A stretch of 64,000 nt of DNA from Hypericum androsaemum (Eukaryota; Streptophyta; Magnoliopsida; Malpighiales; Hypericaceae), in the NCBI GenBank assembly GCA_963995505.1, contig OZ023180.1, positions 2,728,501 to 2,792,500 on the forward strand. Reading direction: 5' to 3'. This document shows, piece after piece, positions 54,872-64,000 of the stretch (position 1 is its first letter; the number at the start of each line of letters is the position of its first letter). A program made the position numbers and the translations under genes. Under the pieces are notes generated by a model. The model searched no databases and was not told the origin of the DNA. It worked only from the letters and a program-made list of their open reading frames with translations.

Positions 54872-57767
54872 ATGAACAGTCTCCAAGTGCATGGGCAGCA
54901 TCTCTATGATGCCGACCAAGTCAGCGGCGCCGGAGACGTGACGGCCGCGGCAGGCGGAGGGGAGGCGGGCAGGGAGATCTGGGTCCACCAGAGGGACCAA
55001 GAAGAGGATCTAATAGATGTAAATGATCCAATCTTTTACAGTGACTTCCCTGCCCTCCCGGATTTCCCTTGCATGTCGTCGTCCTCGTCGTCCTCGTCCT
55101 CCACGCCGGCTCCGGTCAAGGCCAACACCCCGTCCTCCTCCTCTTCGGCCACGTCCTCCTCGTCGGCTGCCTCCTGGGCGGTTATCAGGTCCGAAGCGGA
55201 AGAAGAAGCCGAGAGAAGGAACAACAACAACGACCACCAGCCTAGTCCGGGCGACCAGTATACATACTACAGCTACTACTACGATGACCCGCCTGGTCAA
55301 CGTTTGTCAACGGCTTCCATGTCCTCCACCATATCCATGGAGGGGATCCATCATCATCACCACCAGCCACAATCCCAGCCGTCGGATCAGAATCAGGAGG
55401 ATCAGGTGATGCACGGGGTGGATTGCATGGACGTGATGGAGAGCTTCGGGTACATGGATCTACTGGAGAACAACGACTTCTTTGACCCGTCATCCATCCT
55501 CCAACCCGAAGAAGAAAATTCCCTCCTCGAGGAGCTTAATTACCCTCAAGAAGAGGGGAAGAAGGAGCAGAATCATAATAATAATAATAATATGATCTTA
55601 CAGGACATGGACGTGACCCAACAAGGAGGAGGAGGAGACAACAATGGTGGTTCAACTCCGGCCTCGGATGATCTGGCCGCGGTGTTCCTGGATTGGTTAA
55701 AGAACAACAAGGAGACGGTGTCGGCCGAGGACTTGAGGAAGGTCAAGATCAAGAAGTCGACGATAGAGTGCGCGGCCAGTCGTTTAGGAGGCGGAAAAGA
55801 GGCGATGAAGCAGTTGTTGAAGCTTATCCTTGAGTGGGTGCAAACCAACCACCTTCAAAAGAGGAAGTTGATGACAAGTAACAAGGAGTTACCTTCCTCT
55901 TCCAATAATTCTCTCCCTAACTTCCAGTACCAACCTAACCCAGCAGTTCTCCAGAACCCTAACCCTAGTAACCCGTGTTTGGCTCCAACATCAAACCCTA
56001 GTTTGAACTGTTTGTCTAATTTCTCCCAGCCTGACCACTGGGTTAGCCAGCCCCAGCAGTATGTTACGCCGGATGCCGGCCTGGTTTCGGGCTATCCGCC
56101 CATGGGCGGGTTCGTCGCTGACCCTTATGGACATCCTGGTGGATACCCTCCTAACCCTGTTGATTATAACATGTTGGGGTCACCCCAAGCGCAATGGAGA
56201 ACTGGGTCCGGCTCCGGGTTCGGTCTTGGTCCGAGTTACGGCTCCTTCCCTGAGAATAATCTCCCTCCACCGCCTTTGAACCCGTCTTTTACCGGGTATG
56301 GAGGTCAGTATCCTTACCATCATCAGCCTTACCTTCAAGACCATGGTGGGTTAGGTGGTGTCCTTGGTGGTGCAGGGTGTGACAATGGGCTTGTGAAGTT
56401 GGGCTCCTCCGTGACTAAAGAAGCGAGGAAGAAGAGGATGGCTAGGCAAAGGCGGTTCTTGTCACACCATAGGAGCCTCCACAGCAACCACCAGCACCCG
56501 AATCAGGGATTGGACCCACATGCAAGACTTGGAAGTGATGGCTGCAATGGTGCTCCCAATTCTGGTCAGACTAATCCAGGGAACTGGGTCTATTGGCCTC
56601 CGGCTTCCGGAGGTAATCCTACATCAACAGTTCCGCTGGGTGATGTACCGATGGATCGGCCAGGATTACCGGGCCAGAACTTCCAAAGACAGCAGCAAGG
56701 ATCAGAGAGGAAACAGGTTAGTCGATTCCCTTTATATATTTTTTTTCTCCAATTTCAGATCTTTAATGAATAATCTGCTGTTTATTTGAGGACCAGTGTT
56801 GAGATTTGTTAGTTGGTTATTTATAGGGATGGAAATCTGAGAAGAATTTGAAGTTTCTTCTTCAAAAAGTGTTGAAGCAAAGTGATGTGGGAAATCTTGG
56901 GAGGATAGTCTTACCAAAGGTACGGAATTGTATTTTGTCCCTTCAAATTCTTTTTGATTTGATACATATCTTTTCAGGCTCGAACCATAAATTTGTAACT
57001 GGATTTTGAAGATTCTTCCAGAACTGGTTGTTTGATTGATTTCAAATTAATTGTTTGAGAATTACATATTATTAATGGACTTTCATGAACTGGAATTGAA
57101 TTTATTCAGAAAGAAGCAGAAACTCATCTTCCGGAACTCGAGGCAAGAGATGGAATTTCCATTGCAATGGAAGACATAGGGACGTCTCGAGTTTGGAACA
57201 TGCGCTATAGGTATGTTAAAATATGAACCAGTTGATTGCCATTCTTTGATAATTCAATTGTTAATCTATGATTTTAATGCGAAACTAAACCGGTAAGCCT
57301 TATGCAGGTTCTGGCCTAACAACAAAAGCAGGATGTATCTCCTCGAAAATACAGGTATTTCGCATACTATTATGCTTTTTTACTAAGCTATAATTCAATA
57401 GCTAGCTAGTGAATTTCATATTATACCTATAAATTTCAGGTGATTTTGTGAGGACAAATGGGCTCCAAGAAGGAGATTTCATTGTAATCTACTCGGATAT
57501 GAAATGCGGAAAATATGTAATGCTCCTTTGCATTTATCTTTCGGTCACCAGTTATATTCTTATTCTGCCAAACCTAAAAATGGCTAATGTAATTAGCAAT
57601 GGTGTGATTTATGGCAGCTGATACGAGGAGTGAAGGTGAGGCAACAACAAGCCCCGAAACTGGAGACCACGACGAAGAGGCCAGCGAAATCTCAAAGAAA
57701 CGGCCATGGAAACTCGCCCGGAGCTACAAATAACGGGAGCGAAAATGGATCCCCTGCAATGATCTAG
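54872..57767 (+). CDS. ABI3: B3-domain transcription factor ABI3 (VP1 type), 770 aa, six exons
   Basis: Exons 54872-56716, 56827-56919, 57110-57210, 57308-57354, 57440-57516 and 57618-57767; all borders are GT-AG and the frame closes at TAG 57765. Domains: acidic N-terminus with [14 protein letters not shown] (about residues 50-70), a Ser tract, His and Asn runs; B1 with [20 protein letters not shown] (about 266-328); Pro/Gly/Tyr-rich middle; B2 with [19 protein letters not shown] (about 515-533); B3 from exon 2 on (about 622-730: [48 protein letters not shown]). Known: nuclear regulator of seed maturation and ABA response; B3 binds the RY motif CATGCA and B1 contacts ABI5-type bZIP factors. 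All domains are complete and the exon pattern is that of ABI3, so this is expected to be functional. Homopolymer tracts may vary in length. Confidence 0.95.
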
Positions 57768-58517
57768 ATGTTGCACCCAGAAAGAATACACAACAATTGA
57801 TAACCAATAACCCTCTCTTGGTCTTGGTTTCTATCTCCTTCATCACAAGTAAATGATGGCCTTTTTTTCTGGAGTAAATAGCGGGAAGATCTAGAAGTAG
57901 ACAACCCAATATTTCCTTGGGGTTTATGGTCAAAATGTTGAACATATAAATGTTGTAGACTATTGCAGGCGAGAGAATTGAGGAGTTGTGTGTTGGGAAG
58001 CTGCGATGTGGAAGGAAAAAGAGGTTTTAATTACGCCGTTGAGGGTGTTCTCTCTGAGTATATTTATGGTTGATGTTGTTGTTGTATTTTGGTTTAGAGA
58101 TTAATATTGTGATCGGCTGTTTATTTCAATGTCGTGTTGCTTGCTATTGTTGTATTATATGATATTTAGAGGTGTTATTATGCATTTGGATTATGAATAA
58201 GGATGATATTTGAAGGTTATTTGTGTACGTCGGAATTATTTTTGACCACCAACTTTATACTTTGTATAATTTAGACTAATTCTTGGGTCGAACTCTACTT
58301 AGATTAGATTTGATTAAAGAAATTAATACATGCAAGTCCATTAAAAAGTTATTGATGCCAACGATAGTTGGTACGATAATTGTTTGTGATCAGAATATAA
58401 CAATTGTTCGTATGTAATTCGCAGTGGTGTTCATTTTTAGTTGAATTCCCTAAATTAAAAAAATTAAAAAATGAAGTTAAAATTTTGTATTTTCATGAAT
58501 TTTGCTGTACTACTTAT
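57768..58517. other. ABI3 3' UTR and downstream intergenic DNA
   Basis: AT-rich. The ABI3 3' end is probably within the first 400 bases but no clear polyadenylation signal stands out. Nothing else seen before the copia remnant at 58518. Confidence 0.4.
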
Positions 58518-58666
58518 TGAGAATAAGTAAGCAAAGTATTTCCTGCTACATCTTGTTCTTTATGGTATCATAGCTTTAGGTTTACCTTTACCAAAATTGT
58601 TGCCGTAAACACTCAAAGCCAAACCACCAGAAGAAACCAAAGATAAACATCACCAAAAGACAAAAC

Positions 58667-61600
58667 ATGTCTGATACGCACTCCATCATGACTACCCCTA
58701 TTGGATCGAATAGGTCCGGCACCGGAAACCTTGTTGCTGGTGGGATTGATCATATGTCGCCATATTATATACACCCTTCGGATGGTCCTAGTCAAGTTCA
58801 TGTCGTGGACTTCCTAATCGAAGGGAACTATGGCGAGTGGGTCAACGACATGAGTACAGTTCTTTATGCAAAGAATAAATTCGGGTTCGTCGATGGAACT
58901 CTTCCCAAGCCACCGACGACCTCCGACGAATTCAAGTATTGGGTTCGAGCCGATGCAATAGTTAGGGGATGGCTCAAGTCATCTATGAAAAAGAGCATAC
59001 GTGGTAGCGTACGGAGTGCCCAAACAGCCCATGACATATGGACTGATCTCGCTGAGCGGTTCGGGAAGGGCAGCGCTCCCCGTTCGTTCGAGCTGCGTCG
59101 TATGATAGCGAATCTTCGCCAAGATAAGTTATATGTATCTGCTTATTATACAAAATTGAAAAGTTTATGGGACGAGGCACAAGATATTACGCCTCTACCT
59201 GTATGCTCTTGCAATGGCTGCATTTGCAATTTGAAAAGACAGGTGATGGAGACACGCGAAAAGGAATATCTATACGATTTTCTCATAGGCTTGGACGAGA
59301 GTTTTGCTACTATCAAGACGCAAATTCTTAGTAGTCAACCTGTTCCCAACATCAAAGTGGCATGCCATCTTGTTTCAGAAGACGAACAACAAAGAAATAT
59401 CTCTACTCGTCAACCAATCACTGATTCTGCTGCGTTCCAGAGTCGAAGTCAAGCGGACAATCGAGTCAGCAACGACGCACGAGGATCGGGAGGAAATAGA
59501 CCTAAATGTTCCTACTGCGGGAAGACTGGTCACCTTGAAGCCACATGCTTCGAGATCGTTGGCTATCCTCCTAGTTGGAGGAAACCAAATCCTGGCAACA
59601 ATTCTGGTCGAGGAAGTGGTTCTAATCGGCTAAATGCCAAGCCACGAGAATTCACTGGTGGTCGCCCTCCACCGCGAGCGGCTCAAGTTACTCAAGATGA
59701 ACAGGTTGCTGGTGGACTTACACAAGATCAAGTCAATTCGTTGCTTCGTCAACTAGCTGGAAAAGCTAACTAGTCGGAGCCTTCACCGATCGGTCCATCA
59801 CAGGATTCATCCGCTAGCATAGCTGGTAAGATTAACTTCACTCAGCCTTGGGTGATAGATTCTGGAGCTACCGATCATATTACGTGTAGCTGTACCTCCT
59901 TGATTGATGAGAACACTGGCATCATTTACCCCCCAGTCCGAATTTCGAACGGTGATGAGATACCTGTCAATAGCATGGGCACTATTCGATTGAATTCGCA
60001 TATTCTTCTGAATAACGTGTTGCATATTCCATTATTTCAATGCAACTTATTATCTGTGAGTAAATTGACAAGAGATCTCAATTGCTCTATAACGTTTCTT
60101 GCTGATACTTGTGCCATTCAAGACTTAACTTCGAGGAGCCTGATTGGAGTGGCTAAACAGCGGGATGGCTTATACTATTTTGAGGATATGCATAAGGGGG
60201 TAGTGCTCTCGGCGGCATCAGATTTGGACGTGCAGAGGTGGCATCGTCGTCTTGGTCATGTCTCTTTTGATAAGATGAAGCATATTGATTTGTTTAGGAA
60301 CTTGAATATTTCTGAAGTTTCAAGGCACTGTGATTCTTATTTTTGCGCAAAACAAATGCGATTACCTTTTCCAATAAGTAATATCAAGACCACTGGTTGT
60401 TTTGATCTTATTCATTGCGATATTTGGGGTCCGTATCAGACCGCCTTCACAAGCGGGGCTCACTATTTCTTGACAGTCGTTGATGATTTTAGTCGAGGTA
60501 CTTTGACCTTTCTCATGAAGTTTAAGTCCGAGGTTCCCCAACACTTGAAGATGTTTTGTCAAATGATTCAAAACCAATTCGGCGTGGGCGTTAAAGGGAT
60601 CCGAATAGATAATGGGTCTGAATTTTGTTCTAATGAGATGAAGCAATTTTATGCGGATTGCGGCATCCTATTACAGACATCTTGCCCATATACCCCTCAA
60701 CAAAACGGGGTTGTTGAGCGATAGCATCGTCATGTTCTCGAGGTGGCTCGCTCATTACGGTTTCAAGGAAATTTACCAATACGATTCTGGGGAGAGTGTA
60801 TTCAGGCAGCTACCTACTTAATCAACAGATCACCATCCCGGGCTATCCAAAATCGGACACCATATGAAGTTATATTTGGGCGACCCCCCCCCGTTATGAT
60901 CATCTACGGACATTCGGTTGTCTTGCTTACATGTATAATCATGCAAGAACTGATAAATTTGATGAGCGTAGCAGACCTTGCATATTTGTTGGTTATCCTT
61001 TCAATCAGAAAGGTTACAGGCTATACGATCCCAAAAGTCAGAAGTTTTATGTCTCAAGGGACGTAAATTTTGTCGAAGACATTTTTCCTTATCATAAGAC
61101 TGTGGAGTTGATGGTGGATCATGGTGAGATGGCTGGAGATGCCACTATTCCTTCTACGGGATTTCAACCTGATGTCGAGATGTCTCCATCAGCTATACAT
61201 AGCAACGCAACACATGAGCAACCAAGTTCGCACAGTGAATCTCATACAGATGCTCTTCACTACGTCAAGGATTCTGATTCTCGGGTCCCGGCCTCGACAC
61301 AGGAACCAGTATCATTGCCAACTGCTCAAGCTTCGAACCACTTCATCAGGTAATTCGATTTTATATCCATTGGCTCAATTTATCAGTTATAAGCATTTCT
61401 CACGTGCTCATCAGATCTTCCTAAGTGCATTAAGCTCCCAAACTGAACCTCGTTCATATTTTGAGGCCGTCAAGGACCAGTGTTGGCGAACAGCTATGCA
61501 AAAGGAAGTTGCCGCTCTTGAATCTAATGGCACATAGATGCTCACAAAATTGCCTCCAGGCAAGAATGCAGTTGACTCTAAGTGGGTATACAAGATCAAA

Positions 61601-62980
61601 TTCAACCTTGATGGGTCTTTTGAACGCTACAAAGCTCGTTTGGTGGCTCGTGGATTCAAATAAATTGAAGGGGTGGATTATTATAAGACCTTTGCTCCTA
61701 TTGCGAAGGTTGTCTATGTTCGGTGTTTGCTTGCTTTGGCGGTTAAGCGGGGCTGGCTTATCCATCAATTAGATGTCAATAATGCCTTCCTCCATGGTGA
61801 TCTGATCGAGGAGGTATATATGAAAGTTCCCCAGGGATTTGCCCGACCTGGAGATTCGCGAGTATGTCGATTAAAGAAGTCTCTATATGGCCTGAAACAA
61901 GCATCCCGTTCTTGGTACAGCAAGTTAACTTCTTTCTTATTACATTTGGGGTTTGTTCGATCCTGAGCTGATCACGGCATGTTCATCTACCATCGTCATC
62001 AGCTAGTTCTAATCTTGCTAGTTTATGTCGATGATGTTATTCTCGTTGGCGATCATGTCCTGATGCTTCAATCTACCAAGGATCATCTTCATCATCAGTT
62101 CGGTATTAAAGATTTGGGAGTTCTAAAATACTTCTTGGGCATCGAAGCAGCCACGACTTCTAGAGGATTAGTTCTCAGTCAGCACAAGTACACTATTGAC
62201 ATCTTGAAAGATTGTGGGAAGGACGATGCTCGTCCGTGTCATTTTCCCATCGAGCAAAACCACCGTCTGCGGATAGGGGGAGATGCAGTCGCTGAAGTCA
62301 GCCGATACAGGCACCTCATCGGCAAGCTCATGTACTTGACAGTAACCCATTCTAACATCACATATGCGGTCAATATCCTGAGTCAATTCGTGGAGAAACC
62401 CAGTGCGGAGCAAGTTCAGGCAGGTGACCGAGTTATCTGGTATTTGAAAACAACACCTGGCCAAGGTATTCTTCTCAACAATGCTCCCAATTTTGAGCTT
62501 GTCGCGTATTGTGATGCCGATTGGGGAGGTTGTCCCATGACGCGACGCTCTCGGACGGGTTATCTCATGTCTTTTGGTGGATCGCCTGTGTCTTGGCGTA
62601 CCAAAAAGCAGCCTGTTGTCGCCCGATCATCTGCTGAAGTCGAATATAGAGCCATGGCTGTCGCGGTCAGCAAAATATTATGGTTACGATGGTTGATCCG
62701 TGACTTGGGCATTTCTTTCTCTAGGCCCACTCCGTTATTTTGCGACAATCAAGCTGCTCTTCACATCACTATGAATCCGGTCTATCACGAACGTACAAAA
62801 CACGTCGAGATGGATTGTTATTTTGTTCGGGAACACGTTGAATCACGTGAGATTGCTCCTTCCAAGATTTCTACATCCACTCAGTTGGCCGATTTGTTCA
62901 CCAAGGCGTTAGGCCAGGATCGTTTTCAAACTCTTGTTCGCAAGTTGGACGTTGTCAATCTTCACGCTCCAACTTGAGGG
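58667..62980 (+). pseudogene. RE1-like copia gag-pol remnant, several stops and frameshifts
   Basis: Gag runs 58667-59773 (368 codons), with zinc knuckle CSYCGKTGHLEATC (about 59507-59550), and stops at TAG 59771. Beyond this are the protease (VIDSGATDHI, about 59850), integrase (WHRRLGHVSFDKMKHI, FDLIHCDIWGP, IDNGSEFCS, PYTPQQNGVVER) and a TAG at 60722. A frame change lies at the C run near 60890. Reverse transcriptase ([25 protein letters not shown]) is interrupted by stops near 61537, 61662 and 61966. RNase H (YCDADWGGCP, FCDNQAALHI) is open to 62977. Not functional. Confidence 0.85.
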
Positions 62981-62984
62981 AGAG

Positions 62985-63184
62985 TATTGGAGCTGATTAG
63001 GAAACTGTATATTGAGTCCTAGTATGATTAGGAAGATACGAGATTGTATCTTAGTCTGATTAGGAAGGTAAATATTCGCTAGGTTGTAACCCTAACCCTA
63101 GCATCTTGTATGACTTGTATTTATACGTCTGATCATCAATGAGAATAAGTAAGCGAAGTATTTCCTGGTACGACTTGTTCTTTA
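62985..63184 (+). repeat. 3' LTR of the RE1-like copia element
   Basis: About 200 bp. It contains the internal short repeat (CTGATTAGGAA / TATGATTAGGAA / TCTGATTAGGAA) and TGTATTTATACG. The right border is set by the end of similarity to the 5' remnant. Confidence 0.65.
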
Positions 63185-64000
63185 CTACTGTCATTTATTT
63201 TTATTTATAGGACGCTTGGATGAGCTTATAATAACGGGACAATACTAAAAAAGATGCATTTCTCGGTTCTATATGCATTTTAATGGGATGTGGGAAAGCG
63301 ACATACGATACATAACAACAATACAAATAAGAGAATTTCTTTTTTATCAATAAAAAGTAGGGATGCCATTTTTATCATTATCTTGAGGGTTTATCCGAAT
63401 CCAGACCCGAGATTTAAGATTCGTTGACTTTGACCGGGTCTAGACCCGGATCCTGTCTGGATCCTTATTTTTTAAAATGATAAAGACATGGATATGAGTC
63501 TACCGGATCCTACCCAGATTTTTAAGATAATATTAAAACAATATATATTTTTGGTAATGTATATCAATTTTATTATGATGAAGAACATAAATACATAAAG
63601 CCCTGGTGAACAAAATTGCATAGGAAGCAACATGTCACTAAACACTAATATACATAATTCTCATAAGAAACTCAAAGAACAACACACTCAGATCGCAAAA
63701 GGGACATCCCTTGTACTTGTATAAGTATCCAAGTACAGAAGCATGAGAAACAAACTATTGAGCATACTTATCAAAAAAAAATTATTGAGCAAAGAAAACC
63801 ACCAAACATCGTCCACTCTCGTTGGAAGGCGGTAGAAAAGGATCCAACAACAGGGTTGATCAATGACGAGAACAGCCCAAGCACCTCCGAACAAGCCCCC
63901 AAATCAATTGCGATTTGTTTTATTGAACGAATAAATTATTAAATTTAGTATCAAATTCTCATTCTCAAATTTACCAAACTTGGAAAAAAAAAATTATTTG
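63185..64000. other. Intergenic, nothing certain
   Basis: A patch near 63400-63540 repeats GACCCGG/GGATCC-type motifs. From 63560 on the minus strand could be the 3' part of a gene or a retroposon tail beginning beyond the window (ORF 63688-63894). Neither is supported. Confidence 0.35.

Larger units (their letters stand above)
58518..63184 (+). mobile_element. RE1-like Ty1/copia element, decayed, 5' LTR almost lost
   Basis: About 45 bases of the 5' LTR remain (58518-58562, TGAGAATAAGTAAGCAAAGT...TTCTTTA). They match the end of the 3' LTR at about 63139-63184. The primer site TGGTATCATAGC (initiator Met tRNA, one change) is at 58563-58574. The 3' LTR (62985-63184) follows the tract TTGAGGGAGAG and starts TATTGGAGCTGATTAGG. 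No target duplication is recoverable. Confidence 0.75.

Noticed and set aside
63688..63894. 68-codon minus-strand ORF as a gene end
   Set aside because: Too short, at the window edge, and the surrounding sequence could equally be a retroposon tail.

Overview
This is a window of nuclear DNA from a flowering plant, most likely a eudicot and possibly an asterid. The asterid guess is weak; I assigned no species. The reasons are spliced genes with GT-AG introns, a complete ABI3-type B3 transcription factor, a LEA-like gene, a defensin-like gene, and plant-type Ty1/copia, LINE and 5S-carrying (Cassandra-type) elements. About half of the window is transposon.

Layout. 83-583 and 4383-4748 encode small secreted glycine-rich proteins on the minus strand, separated by a dead LINE (745-2830). 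6415-18722 is a three-level nest: a LINE-like ORF1-only element broken by a solo LTR (7251-9309, 5-bp duplication CTTGC) and by a complete 7.66-kb copia element (10717-18379, duplication GAGGC). 18.7-25.3 kb and 36.4-39.4 kb carry duplicated blocks, each with one minus-strand gene for a secreted protein built from GSLP-type repeats (19186-19881 broken; 22881-23357 and 37215-37727 apparently intact). LINEs lie in or between them (20191-21280 and 25359-29850). 30.8-36.3 kb is a retroelement cluster: two Cassandra-like 5S-containing TRIMs, a solo LTR with a 67-bp array, a 40-bp retroposon stub and a probable Ty3/gypsy LTR. 39955-40368 is a two-exon defensin-like gene. 41342-42387 is a three-exon LEA-like gene. 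42524-50430 is a LINE tail split by a second copy of the copia family (42638-50034) in inverted orientation. 54872-57767 is the six-exon ABI3 gene (770 aa), followed by a decayed RE1-like copia element (58518-63184).

Function. ABI3 is a seed-maturation and ABA regulator, and LEA proteins are typical outputs of that programme, so the two genes may be functionally linked; this is inference. The four genes at 4.4, 19.9, 23.4 and 37.7 kb share a signal peptide, a TATA-containing core promoter and 3' sequence, and two of them share a Cys-containing C-terminus. They look like one tandem family of secreted, probably cell-wall proteins whose repeat region has switched between Gly-rich and Leu-Pro-rich. 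This family and the unannotated defensin-like gene are the most interesting non-transposon content.
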